NCBI GenBank assembly: GCA_944470555.2
Contig: OX104130.1
Span: forward strand, 56,577,491-56,641,490
DNA length: 64,000 bases
Direction: 5' to 3'
Source: Heterobilharzia americana
Lineage: Eukaryota > Platyhelminthes > Trematoda > Strigeidida > Schistosomatidae
The notes beneath the pieces were generated by a model. The model searched no databases and was not told where the DNA came from. It saw only the letters and a program-made list of their open reading frames with translations. Numbering within the stretch: position 1 is the first letter of the stretch; every line of letters starts with the position of its first letter. A program made the translations under genes and the position numbers. Shown piece after piece: positions 30,451 through 43,180 of the stretch.

Positions 30451-33400
30451 CAACAACATGCAACACATTAGAAATCGTTACCTACGGCATAAAAGAGACT
30501 AGTTTTAAGATGGAACTTTACTGTTCCTCAGACAACAAGGAATAAAATAGTTTAGCACCAACATCACTGTTTATCAGGTTAAGGCAGACTCAGTTCGAAA
30601 CTAGGAATTGTTCAGACACTATCTGAGCCATTGAATATCCCTAAAAACAGGGCTAGTGTTACTGCTATGTCCCTGAATCTTACTCCTTCCCTATGAGGTT
30701 CTGGTGGAATGATATACGCTGACAGATACTACTACTAGGATCCCACACGAATGAAGAACTGATCGGTTACACCACATGATGACATTAGCGTTGATATTTT
30801 CGTGCTCTCCACGTTCTAAAATTTTCTGACCGAGGTCAGATTTGTAAATTCGGCTGTAGAACGTAATGTATTCATATCTACATAGAATTGTCCCAATTAT
30901 GTAGGCAGACAGTTTTGATACTATACACCGGCTTTCGACTTACAGTCATCAGTCTGTCATCAAGAGAAATCGTTCAGACTAATAAAGCAGTTTGTCAGTG
31001 GAAAATAAACGATTATGGAATAGTGGTATACGACGACAAAGCACGGGAATTGTCTCAGCGAGACCAAAAGTAGAATGCGCACGTGAAACAAACGGGAAAG
31101 TGGTTGGGAATGCGGATGTCAGCATATAAAGTAATTAAAAATGATAGTACTTGGCGAACGAATTCATTTGACCTGACAGTGGGAGAGCGGTACAGACGCT
31201 CTTAAAGGTCACATGGATTGTAGGCCATTGGGGGGGAGACAACTGCATTCCTTTTTGAGGTCTTTTCGAAAAAGGCGACAATAGGATAACCTCGTACGGA
31301 TTTAATTTAACTAGAATCGAGCAACTACCAGTTTGTAGTTTCTACACATCTAATGGTGCCTGAAAACTTTGCAAACTGGGAAGACTGAAAAGTAGCATTT
31401 ACTGATTTTGGTAAGGCAAATACCAAGTACTGCCGTAATCCACAAACCTCGAACATGACATGCATTTTATTTTTAGGACGCACGCACACATTTTGTTGTC
31501 ACAGAAAGCCGTGGTAATCACAACGGTCCCAACCTGAAATATTACCCAGTTGTGGGCGTGTGAACATGTGGTCAGAAGAGAGGTAACTCATCAAGCCGCA
31601 TTTGCCCCCTCTCTGACATCTAGAAGTCAAAGATCAGGCAGACGTGATATATTTCAGTGTAAATCGGTAAACCGTTTTATGTTATGGTTTTCTGGGAGTC
31701 TTACACATTGACTCCATGTTAGAAATTACTAATCTCACTCGACCACTCTACAGCACTCAGGGTACATCTGTCCTCCTTCAGGGTGAAACACATCTTACTT
31801 ACACGCCAAACCTACGCCCTAATCTTCTCGTAAGGGCTGCCTAGATAGAAGTACAGAAGACGAATAAAAACCCCTTTACCAAACCTTTTGGCCATGGAGA
31901 CTATTTCCATACGTGTCACCTGGCTGTAGCCGAAACGGTGTGGAGACTGCATACAATTGTGTATAAGCCACTTCAACTGTAAGCAATATTTCCTTTTGAT
32001 CGTTTCTTTTACACATTCTTCCTAATACTTGCAAAAAAGAATGTTGTTCATGTATACACTTTTTGGTTGTGGCGGTAATTGCATCTTTCGCTGCTGCTAA
32101 TCGTGGAAATATAATGTGCTTCTAGCCATTCCGACTTCTGCCTCCGTGACCATTGCCTGTCGTGTATAACAACTGATTGTCCTGGGAATTTACAGGACTT
32201 CTCATCCTATTTCCAAATATTACGACAATCAAGCCAACCGGCGACCACAGCGGAGAGGCGACAAATATCGCCTTCTGATCTCTGGAGTATCCCAAAATTG
32301 TGGTGGACAATACCGAAGAGTAACCAGTGATTATCTATAACACTGACAATACTACTTATGCTATAACGTATAACTTTTCACACATGTGTATCATGAAATC
32401 CGTTTTTCTTGTAAATTGTACGTAGTTTGTCACTTTGGTTCACTTGACATTCTTTGGGTCCACTACAACGGTCATTGTTTTCCGGCTTGCCGTTTCTGAC
32501 GGATGGGCATTTTGTTGACGTGGTAAGGATGCATCATGCGGATATTACTCACTCATTGGGTGTCACCTATGCATGTAGTTGTGGGACATCTGGAAAGACT
32601 GTGAAAGTTTCACGAATAGGCAACTTAGCTCAGAGAACACAATACAAGCAAGATATTTTCAGCCTGCTGTCAGCGGGCCAAGACCGTGTATGCAGTACCG
32701 ACTCGATCGTGCCTTGGTATGTATCACATGTTGTGCAATACTTGTGACTACTAAACCTCTCCTCATACCATGGTCGAGCCTGATTTATCAGGCGAAAATA
32801 ACTTGTGCTACTGTACGACATAAAGACTCCTAGCTTATGACAAAAAAGGAAAAGGAATGGTGGATGGGGTGTTTATTTGCAGGAGGCGATAATGTTGCCG
32901 AGCGAAGACAAGCTCAAGGAGCGTTGAGGTTAGAGTCAATTAATTACACCAGGAAAATTATTGCCAAAAATAAGCGAGGGTAATACGGAGTTCAACAAAA
33001 CTTACTGTAGGATAAATTCAGTGTATATGTTCGCCATATTCTTGAATTTCTGATTGAGGTCAGCTTGGCGGATTCCACCATAAGGAGTATCATATTTCCA
33101 CTTACATGGAACTGCTGTGGTTTTGTGAGTGCATAATGTCGATACAAATGCTTAATCCAGTTTATCATCTTCATTTGCGTAAAGCGGTGTAGTCATATTG
33201 TTGCACGGAACAAGTCCAAGTTATTCACGCTTGACTGTTACAAATTTGGGACAGCGCTAATAATAGGTGGTACGTTTTCCAGAACGTGTTCTGTGACTGC
33301 GAGTATGCGTCTTTGGTTTTCTGCACCGAGTGCATCAGAATGTTGACATTAAACCTACCTACTATTTTGAGGTTCTAAAAGACTGGGTTCCTAGGTGGTT

Positions 33401-33599
33401 GCGTTAGATTATTGCGTGTTGAACTCCAGATGTTTGATGGGCCAATAAGGAACATGCTTACATCTATGCAAGGTGCATCAAGGATCCTACACACTCCAAG
33501 ATCATTGATGTAACGGTTCCGGGTTGACCGAGACTTATAAGTGGTCTGGCAGCATCTGACATGCGGCAGCCCGTTTCAGGTGTTAGCCTGCTGCATGGT
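30451..33599. other. No gene recognised
   Basis: Base composition rises towards the CR1 cluster. Short frames on both strands (plus 30888-31073, 32454-32747; minus 32310-32122, 33174-32992) carry no motif. It probably consists of old repeat sequence that I cannot name. Confidence 0.35.
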
Positions 33600-33877
33600 G
33601 AAAAATGAAGATTCAAGCTTTCTTAACGCCTTTTAGGTTGGGAATAAGCAGTCTTGGTCTGTGAGATCGTAAGGCTTCCTGTCAGCGAACTTTACTTTGT
33701 CCACATTGGTAGTCACTTCATGGTGTGGGTTTTCACTGAAAATTTTGAGGTTCAACTTTGTTTTGCCTTAACTATACAGGATCTAGGTCGATTAGTAAAC
33801 ATCTGCTTCTGCATTATTTCTGGTGGTATGGTGCCACCGATGCCATCAACTAAGAGGAAGGTCTTCTCTGATTGAAA

Positions 33878-34519
33878 TCAGGCGTTTATATCATTTATAC
33901 ACATTATAAGGAGAAGAGGTCCGGAAACGGAGTTTTGGATTACCCCACTGGTGATATTTTTAGGAAGGGAACAATGCGAACCTGTTTTGACAACTTGAAT
34001 GCAGTTCAACTGAAGTGAGTCGATCCAATCATGCAACCTGCCGATTATCTCAAGTGAGTCAAGTTTACGTAGGAGTGAAGGGGAATGCAGTTTGTCAAAA
34101 GCTTTGGAAAAATCGAAGTAGAGCAAGACAGCCACTTTTCCGTCGTTCCTACTGCCAGTTACGTAACTGAAGAATTCTAGGTGACATGTGGTACAAGGTT
34201 TCAGAACTCTGTTCTCAGCAAAGATTTCACCTTTTCGTCTATGAACTTCTAGGTCACTGAAAACTGCATGAGTGCTAAGAGTGGTGAAAAAGCCGTGGAT
34301 CACGAAAACATTTTTCTTAGCTTCCCAAGTTTTCTTCCAAATGTGATAGAGACATAATGTTTGACGTTGAAATGCGGTTTTTGCGATTTCTTTGGGGCTA
34401 TGGAGTTGAGACAAAAGTTTAAACTGAGATTCAGTCTTGTAAGAGAGTTGTTCAGATCTTCGGATGAAAAGATCTCGTCCCGGTTTAGACAGCGTATTAA
34501 GTATTGGGGGCATGGCCAT
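33878..34519 (-). pseudogene. CR1-like reverse transcriptase, internally deleted
   Basis: A 213-codon minus-strand frame. Its second half holds RT motifs: NRVLKPCTTCHLEFFSYVTG, then YFDFSKAFDKLHSPSLLRKL (first catalytic Asp kept) and SGVIQNSVSGPLLLIMCIND (motif 4, usually SGVIQGSVLGPLLF). The frame stops before the FADD box. The first half does not match RT and marks an internal rearrangement. Confidence 0.85.
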
Positions 34520-34604
34520 TGGATTTCAACAAAACCTCTGCTAACGGGTGTTGCAGGGCCCAGTAATGTAGGAGTGGACTTGCATGATACAAAGAGCTGA
34601 CGGG

Positions 34605-35249
34605 CTACAACCCTTTGGTCACCTTCCGGGAACTCACAGCTGGTATGTATGGTGGGCGGTGTTGCCTTGTCCCAAAAAATGGATCAAGTATATTATTTCT
34701 TAGAGTACAGCTCAACCTCTGAACCAGTCTATCGGTTTCTAAGGATCGAGAAAATGGTTTGAAACGAGATGGCCCTTGGCATGCCCCCCATATAACACCC
34801 GGCATATTGAAATCATCACCTACTACCATTTAAGTTAGTAGGGATGACAGGAGTTTGAAAATTTCGTTGATATGTTGCTCAACCTCAGGTCCAGCGTGCG
34901 GTGACCTGTACAGGCAACCAACGGTAATCTTGTAATGTTGACAGGTGCTAATGTTCACAAATACTGCATCATCTAAAAGGTCCAAACTCAACAGGGAGAC
35001 ATTCGAAGATGAAAAATCAGGGTGGGCGTAGACAATGCAGCTTCCACCTTTAGTAGTACTGCGGTCACTACGATACAGATTGTAATTATCTAACGTGAGC
35101 CCAGGGTTTGAGGTATCTGGTGTACGCCAAGTTTCAGTGACCAGGATGCAGCATGGTCTGATCAAGCAAGCTAGAGATTTTAGACGATTCAGCTCACTGC
35201 AAGTCGAACGTGAACTAGATAGGAGAACGGGGAATTCTGATGGGGCCAC
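34605..35249 (-). pseudogene. CR1-like AP endonuclease domain
   Basis: Two consecutive minus-strand frames. 35249-34830 has the N-terminal endonuclease strands, the catalytic ETW (VTETWRTPDTSNPGLTLDNY), the loop YRSDRSTTKGGSCIVY and GCLYRSPH. 34829-34605 has VVGDDFNMPGVIW, where a live enzyme has GDFN; here an extra D is inserted, which probably damages the site. The last histidine motif (SDH) is not visible. Confidence 0.85.
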
Positions 35250-36810
35250 AAAGGGGATTAGGTCATTTACAAGGCCGGGCGAACGTGTTCTTTCATGGCC
35301 GTCATTTGAGCCTACAAGGGATGGGGTGGGAAATGTCAGAACGTGGACAATTTCCCTAGCGTGCCATGCAGGACTACCCTCTGTTGCCTCGGACGATGGT
35401 TGATGATTTATTGGCTTGTGGGATGGGGGGTGTCACTGCGGTATTTCCAACAATGAGTTGGCTGCTGGCTATATCTAATAGCGGCTGACCCGAGTATGTC
35501 ACCACATGCGCAGCCAGAGGTGGTAGTATTTTGTGAAGCCCGAAAATGATGGACTTTTCAGGCGTTTCTAGAGCTTAGATTCTTCATAGAACGCGGAATG
35601 GGTGTTACTTACATTAGCTTTCACGTCACAGTCAGAGCAGGCACGAGACCCCTAACTCTGAACACTCAGAAGGATGGTTAAGGGTCCAGTCATGTTGCTT
35701 TGTGGACCAAAATACTTTGGTGGTACACTGGAGTTACATTCGTGGGTAGATGAAAACCTCACAATCAGATGAGACGAGAATAACCCATCGTTATTTCTTG
35801 AGATCATTTTCCTTAGTCTGAATGGCTTAGGCTGTCTGCGTTGGTACGTTTTGCTTCTGCTCTCACAGCTGGACAACGGAACCGTATTTCAGTTAGCCTA
35901 AATCGTCTTGCTTCCTGGTACTAAGTGGGGAGATTTTTTGTACTTATCTCTGTTTGGGAAAGCACAAACTTGGGGCAGATTCATGGGGTTGGATGGTACA
36001 AGACGAATGGATAGTACTGTTTGTCATTAAAACGTTTAGATTTCCACGACGTTTCGCTTGGCGATACTTCATTTAGTGACAAACTCGAAGAGGTGGGTTG
36101 CACGGGCCGATCTACCTGCGCAAAGTGAGTGGATTGACTGCTTTGGGACCTCCGCAGTTCATCACCAAGACTTGTGTTGCCATCTAGATCCGGGGATATA
36201 ATATTTGTGCCACCTGTGGCATGGAGTTGGCATTTTTATGCTGGTAGTTGTATTTATAATCTTTTTGGTGACAACCGGGGGGGAGGTAAAGGTCGGCGGG
36301 GTTCCATTCAGCATTGCATGACTGACGTCCAAACGAGAAGCCAGGTTGGAACGGAACAGGACACGGAAGCCTAATTGTTACTTTCCTTTGGTGACGAATA
36401 TTACATCAGTTCTGACCCGTTATAGTGGGGAATCGCCTGGAGTGTTGAAGGCCACCGAATTAAAGCAGAGTCGCACTCGATTGCTTGCCTTAGGGAGTAA
36501 AAAATCAACTTATCTCTCGCATTTGCTGAACTATCGAGTGGCGAGTCACTTTGGGGTCTGACAAATCCATCAGTGAGACTAGATAGCCCTTGCACTGCAT
36601 ACACTCAACTACTTTCCAGATTTCCAGAATATCACATCTAACTATATTAACCTCGCCGAAGACATCGGTCATAAGATAGGCAAATTTTAGTGACCGACCG
36701 TAGTTGCCGGTGGGACTTTTAACCTCGAGGGATAGATCATATAGTTTCTGCATTTTCCCTCTTATACTCTTCATTCTACAAGAGCTACTGGCACTCATTT
36801 TCGTCCTTAG

Positions 36811-38989
36811 AAAGGAAAGCAGGAGATTTTTTAAATATAATTAATGCTGCTATGTTGGGCAAATAATTAGCCAGTGGAATAATAACAGGTATTAGACATC
36901 GGTTAAGCTTTTAAGTGTTCTTTGGTGAGTGGATTACAGTGCACAACTTTTCGCTACATTTGAGTCCAGATATGTCTCGATAACTTCATTGCTGTGACAG
37001 AAGACTCAGTGCTTCTTCATCTTGCCTATAGTCTGAGATTCGCAGAACTAGGGGAAAGATTCTACGCCGTCAAGAGATCCGGCTTTCTTCAAGGAGGCAG
37101 ATGAGAACCAGATGTGACAGAATCGAACGAAATGTCCTTGATCACGTTCATAAATAGCGTGCAATAATGAACATGGAAAATGTAGTCTCAAAAACAGCCA
37201 TGCTAGGGAAATGTATCCCAGTATAACTGTAATTTTCTCGTTGACACACTGGGGAAGAAAGTAGCAGCACCATAATCATTTTGTTCATGTACATGAATAC
37301 ATATTTTTGGAGGGGGCAGCTGTTATTGCTTCTTTATCCCCAGGTCATTTTTACATACTCACATAGCTGAACACATCAATAGACCTTTTACATCCTTGTA
37401 TTGCTGGTGCTGGTTGTTTTGGTGGAGAAAGCTGGTTTCACCGCGAGTTTGCGTTTACAATTCGAATTATTGGACTCAGCTTTAAAAGGCGCAGCATGAG
37501 TATCATGAACATTCGCTACCTTCGATATGCTATACAATCATCTAGAGGACCATGTATTCTATACACACTACAGTAAAGCCATAGTACCTTTGATGTGATT
37601 GGGATTAGCAGGAAACAAGAATTATTCCGTCAGAAGAGAGGGTGAATTGGTGAGCCGCAAACAACCTTGCTGTCAGCAACAGAATTTAGACGTGCCTCAG
37701 GCTTGTTTTGACTTTCTGCAGATGGGAAGACGCTTGAGCCTGGAAATCCAGCTGAGACAGTATGGAGCCGTTAAAAGCCTGCTGGAAATATCTGCGATCG
37801 AACTGTCGAAAAAGTCTCCGAAGAGTTACTGACACCAGGTTCATATTAAGTTCTTCTCCGTTATGGTAATAATAATAATAACAATATTTATTCCTGAATA
37901 TACGGGCACACACCATTTTTACAGGTATGAATAAGTTTATATACAAATCACATTCATCTTCATGGAAGGTAATCTGAATCCCTGCCCGTTATCAATAGAA
38001 GATGTATGTGCTGCATGTTCATATAATGGAACATCCCAGCAGAATAAGTGTGCGGAAAATTTACAAGTTGAACAAGTGGAAGTATTGTTTTCGCATTAAC
38101 AAAAAAGCCGGGTTTGTATCTAGACACTACGGGTATTACCTGGAGAAAAATAAAGCTTGAGGCCAACACTTCCATTGCAACAGTTTGTACGTTTTGCTTT
38201 AGATAATGGTGAAAAGCTTGTGAAGGAATGTATGCATGAATTGTTTACATATTGTACTTCATTGATGATTTTAGGACTGTATAATTCATGCATGTTGATA
38301 ACATTCCACAACAAAGTTTCATAATCTTGATGAATATTATGACTGAAAGCCAAATGTCTTCACTTCTCCAACTCCAGCATCCAGAAGGAATAGACTTGTT
38401 TGAATGCACTAAATGGGCTTACGGAACATCTTGTCCGCCGTTTTCACGGGTAGTGACAGCCTTGCAGCTGGTAAGTGTTAAACTTTGCTGGTCCTTTTAT
38501 AAAGAATAAATCCTAGATTTTGATAGTTATGAAGTTGTAGTCCAGTGAACATTTTTTATTTCTGCTTGTTGTAGTTAGGTATTCTGAACGTGATAGAACT
38601 GGTTACCCCCCATGAAGAGTAGTTTCAGCCATGGTCTGTTCCTTAAGTAATTAATTCTCGATCGCAACCAAGCCAACGTTTAGAACTGAATTACTTTTCT
38701 ACAACGAGAAAAAAATAGACAAAGCAGCAGGCGGAGAAAGCAAGAATTTCAACCTGGAGAATGTTTTCTATGTTGATGTTTCTCCCAACTTAACTTCCCT
38801 TGTTATGGCTTTCATTGTATATCATTTTTCTATAGAGTGTTTATAGGTATAAATTTCATGCTGTCATGTGTTGTAGGATTTCTGTTTTTGATTACTATAT
38901 CGGGTGGGGCAGAATGTGCTGTTAGTTTGAGGTGGTAACGTATGGAAGTCTCCTCAGCGCTTCGTATGAAGGGTCCGTGTGGGTGTGGT
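36811..38989. other. No gene recognised; short (TAA)n at 37866
   Basis: A (TAA)n tract at about 37866-37884 followed by AATATTTATTCCTGAATATA resembles the 3' end of a non-LTR element on the minus strand, possibly the tail of a truncated copy. No domain seen elsewhere. Confidence 0.35.
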
Positions 38990-40905
38990 GGCTGCCCCAT
39001 TATACATTAAGATAGCCGAGTATGCTAAATGTCGTGAAGGGGACTGTTGGTGTGTTCGATAGGCCGGAAAAGTCAACAGATGATAAGAAGTCAGCCAGTA
39101 ACCGACCAAACTCAGAGGTTGATTTGGAGGCCCTCACTTTAGCTGGAAGTCTGTTCCACAACTGAGAGAATTTGACTGTGAAGAAGTTTGCGCGCAAGCA
39201 GGACTTGAACTATTTAATCATGACGCTATGGGTGTGTCTGCGCAGATCGTAACAACTGTTGTGTTCGAAATGAAACTCACCACTGGCTGTAAAAGTGTGT
39301 TTATGCGACGCATTAAAGAATAGTGTCAGGTTGATTATGAGTGGTCTCATCCAAAGTGTTTCTAGGCTTAGTGTTCTGCATCTGGAGCTGTAGTCCTGTT
39401 TGCAATCATGTCCTCACAATCTGGCCGTGAAATACTTTTGGACACCCTCCATTTTATGTTTGTCTTTCATGCGGATACCGCCCAGTATAAATGGACAGTA
39501 TTCTAACGGTGGACGTATGCAAGTTTTGTAGAGTAACAACTTGACTTCTTTGAAGTGGAAGTTACCAAGGTCACATACGCTTTTAAGAACAGGAAGTTTC
39601 GTAGATTGAAGATGTAGTTCGACATCCACCGATGGAGCACCAAAACACATCCAGCCACATTTGCCTATATTGAACTGAAGTTTCCAAGCAGTAGACCATG
39701 CGGATGTTATATCGAGCTCCCTTTGTATTAGTGCTTGGAAGTGGGATAAACTATCACGGGTGAATATGTATGCGACCTTTAGATCGTCAGCAAACAGGAA
39801 TGGTTTACCGTACGTAAAGCAGCTACAGATGTCTTTGACGTATAAGGTAAAGAGAAGGGGGCCTAATATGCTACCCTGAACAACACCAGAGGTGATTGGC
39901 CTAGGTGTGGCCTAAGTGTGTGAATCTACCTTCACCACTTGAGCGCGATTGCTCAGAAAAGACTTAATCTATCCCAATAGTGGGTAATCAATTCCTATAG
40001 TCGTCAACTTACTTATTAACGGCAAGTGATTGACTCTGTCGAGTGCCTTTGAAATGTCTAGATAGAGCACAAGGACTAACTGGTGCCGGTAGCGCATAGG
40101 GGTTGTGAAGTTAAAGAAGTCAGGATGGCAAGTTGTCCAGGACCTCGATTTTAGGAACCCATGTTGACTCGATGTGATGACGCTGCACTAAGCATGTGCT
40201 GAAGAATGCTTTCTTTCGTAACTTTCTCCATGATTCTAGAAACTACAGGTGTAATATTTATTGGTCTGTAGTTACTGGACAGTGTTTTTGAACCAGATTT
40301 ATATCTAGGGAGGATAAATGATGTTTTCCATATATCAGGGCATGTGAAAGATTCCAAAGAGGGAGAAAATATTTCAAGTAATAATAACGGAGTATCAGGG
40401 CCACCAAATTTAATGAAATGTGATGATATTCCGTCTGTGCTAGCGCTGCTGGAGCACTTTAGCATCCTAATGGCTTGGTGAATATTGGGGTATGTGAATT
40501 CAACCGTATCTACTGTCGTTGGTTGAGGAGGAGAACGGCTTTTTTAATGTGCAGACCGCACTGGTGTCACACGAAAAACTTGTGGGTCCCAGAGAACTGA
40601 CTGCAAATAAGTCGCCGAAAGTTTCACACATATCCACTGGGTCACTATAAGCTTTGGTGTCATGGATAAGAAAAGGAATTTTATGTCTCGCATAATTCGA
40701 TCGCTTCTTAAGGAGTGCTGAGAGAGCATATACTCTGGACGAGCTAGCTGGTGCACGACTCTCTTCATTCTTCAAACGCAAATCGTGGTTGTGTGAGAAA
40801 GAGTTAAGAATACCGAGAATCAACAGAAGTGCATCGGCGTCGAGATGTCTGTAGTATCTTGTTGAGAGTTTGCGTAACTTTCTACGAGCAGTGAGAGGCA
40901 TGAGG
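38990..40905 (-). mobile_element. CR1-like retrotransposon B, RT to C-terminus
   Basis: Minus strand. The linker before RT is at 40901-40500 (MPLTARRKLRKLSTRYYRHL and onward) and the RT start at 40465-40151 (SSASTDGISSHFIKF, then NYRPINITPVVSRIMEK). The middle of RT at about 40140-39650, with frame changes, contains VLYLDISKALDRVNHL, SGVVQGSILGPLLF and a clear FADDLKVAY box. Thumb and beyond follow at 39650-39414 (CIRPPLEYCPFILGG), with the C-terminal block at 39197-39000 (FFTVKFSQLWNRLPAKVRAS). The catalytic FADD survives, but frames are broken in several places. Confidence 0.87.
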
Positions 40906-41179
40906 TTTTATGTTTTGAAGGAATAAATCACTGGAATACTTCTCTGTCCGTATTGCTTTGAGTTCCGTGACGACAAGCGTATATTCATGGGGCATCAAGT
41001 TATAGGTGTAGAACCTGGGATTTTTAAGGCTGGAATGCAAGCACCTTCTTGACTACCTAGCTGTGAGGTTAGATTAATCCCCTCTATAGGGGGCACCATA
41101 GTCCTGGCTTCTGAGTCCCCTCCGCAGTTTCACTTCATCATAAAAAGAAACATTTCAGAAGGGACCTGTTGAGGAGAAT

Positions 41180-41615
41180 CGTCTATGTGTGTTAGATAAA
41201 CAAAAATCCCAATTTTAGAATTCCATGTAATTCCGCTTGAACATTCTTGTTCCTCAAACATCGAAGACTTACTCGAATGTCTAACAAACGCTTCCGTATA
41301 TGCCAGAATAACCAGTCCATGAAAGGTGGCTTGATCCCGATTAACTTAACTTTTTCAATAGAGTGGTCATGTCTGGCACAACCAAACGCTTTAGAAAAGT
41401 CTGTGTATATAATAATATATCTAATTTGACGGTCGCAAATACTGGTATGTTTATCGATTGCAATGGGGGAGCTAACAATGCCAGAGTACTCCTTTCCAAG
41501 TTCGTGTTTTCGGCGCATAAAATCATCGGCCATCATAGGGTGATCCCTTAGTCCATCATGAATCATTGACTCTATTATTTTGGGAGGCTTGCAGCACAAA
41601 GTCACCGACATCTAG
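41180..41615 (-). mobile_element. CR1-like retrotransposon C, RT core fragment
   Basis: A minus-strand frame of 139 codons with KIIESMIHDGLRDHPMM, AIDKHTSICDRQIRYIIIYT and DFSKAFGCARHDHSIEKV followed by IKPPFMDWLFWHIRKRLLD. The first RT aspartate is kept. It ends before motif 4, giving a fragment truncated at both ends and lying just upstream of copy B in the same orientation. Confidence 0.82.
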
Positions 41616-42890
41616 TTCTTTGGAATGTTTCTTTGACACCCTTTAAAGATTGATGTTATGTTACCCAACTTCCCAGCATTTTTTTTACTTTTCCCTGGTT
41701 CGGAGAGTTCTTCATCTACCTACCCGAAGGTCCGTCAAAGACTGATGCTAGATCCAGAAAAACTGCTGACCACACCTTTTCCGGTTCCGGGAGTGGATCT
41801 TTTGCAAGAAGTCACTGGTGGCACTAGATTGGCTTGGTGCTTAGGTCGACGATGAGGAGCCTCAGTTGGCCGATAGGATACTCATGCACTCCTGGTTGGG
41901 TTGTCGAAGATGAAGGGCCTGCAAATACAGATGGACTGGGAGTTCAGACGCTTTGCTGTCACTACTGGCCACCCGGTTAGGCTCTTACATTCGATAGACT
42001 CCCCCTCTAGCCATTCGGAATGCTGTGGCATTGCAGAACAGACCCCTCTGGTTAGAGACATGGATGTTTGCAAGCTTAACTAGAAGCCCCTTGCGATTGA
42101 CTGTCACTACCTTGGTAAATGTATCTCCTGTCTACCTAAATAGTCCGCATAAGTTCGTTGCCATTCCTTTTGTGTTCTACCCAGTGCCATCCTTCTGATC
42201 TAAGTGGTTTAAGGATAGGGTTACCTGCTGCCTTATGTGAATTAGAAGAGTCCGATGTCAAAGGTTGAACAGGTTGGTTGGTGGCACACGTGTTTCTATC
42301 GGGAACGGATTACAAACGAGTATCTGCACACCACCAAACGTGGTGGGCTTCTCAGTCTCCCTGTTTTGGTGCTGTCCGAAGAGCTGGGATGTACGGTTAC
42401 CTAATTTTCACATCGCACTGCTTGGACCACGGGAAGAGATTGATTTCGTCGACATAATAACAATGATATTCCTTCATTAATTTAATTGTGGACACCAGAT
42501 TAATGGAGAAGATTGTTAAATTTGTGAGTAAAAATCTTTGGCGACACTGCTAACCGTCCCGTATTCACCCCACCTAGTGGGAGACACAAGGAAGAAATGA
42601 AAACTCCACTTCTGAATTATGCGCGACTTTTTTGATTTCATGCGTTTAGCCTTCGGAAGAAAGTGTGCGGATAAGAATGTGAGCGGAAATTTGTCGGTGA
42701 GGATGGAAAAGCAGTCTAGTTAGTCCATGCTTCAAAAAGTAATGTTGGTATGATTCTTCAAGGGTCATCAGTCGAACGATCATGAAAACATAATAAACAT
42801 CCGGGCCATAGTTTTTACTAGTCTCCTGAAAGACGTTCAGAGCCGAGTCAGGTTGATTCATTACATAGGTAAGTTTTTATAAAAACCCAG
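41616..42890. other. Unassigned, repeat-like, GC-richer sequence
   Basis: 41650-42480 has overlapping short frames on both strands without motifs. It is probably an old transposon whose coding signal is gone. Confidence 0.3.
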
Positions 42891-42894
42891 CATC

Positions 42895-43180
42895 TTTGGA
42901 AAATCAAAAACGAGATTTTTCTGGGCGTTTCGCTATGCGTACCACGGCTTCTTCAGCAGAGTACTCGGATTTTTATTTAACATCAAAATATATACGTTCA
43001 AAGGGTACATGTGGAAATTTCTGTCGGACTAATTACATAAAGACAGAAATTTCCGCATGTAGCTTTTGACAGTATATATTCTGATGTTAAATAAAAATCC
43101 CAATGTTCTGATGGAGAAGCTGTGGTATGCATAGCGAAACGTTCAGAAAAATCTTGTTTTCGATTTTTGAAGCACTCTGG
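42895..43180. repeat. Palindromic foldback repeat
   Basis: The left arm (about 42895-43005: GATTTTTCTGGGCGTTTCGC, GATTTTTATTTAACATCAAA) is the inverted copy of the right arm (about 43065-43180: TGATGTTAAATAAAAATCCC, GCATAGCGAAACGTTCAGAA). The spacer contains a smaller inverted pair (GTGGAAATTTCTGTC and GACAGAAATTTCCGC). The arms agree by eye at about 85 %. No coding content. Confidence 0.8.

Larger units (their letters stand above)
33600..36810 (-). mobile_element. CR1-like non-LTR retrotransposon A, long but internally deleted
   Basis: Minus strand, right to left: possible ORF1 pieces (36798-36505, starting MSASSSCRMKSIRGKMQKLY; 35876-35652), AP-type endonuclease (35249-34605), then RT (34519-33878). 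Between endonuclease and RT a large linker part is missing. Downstream of RT the frame degrades by 33600. Same orientation as all other CR1-like pieces to its right. Confidence 0.8.
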
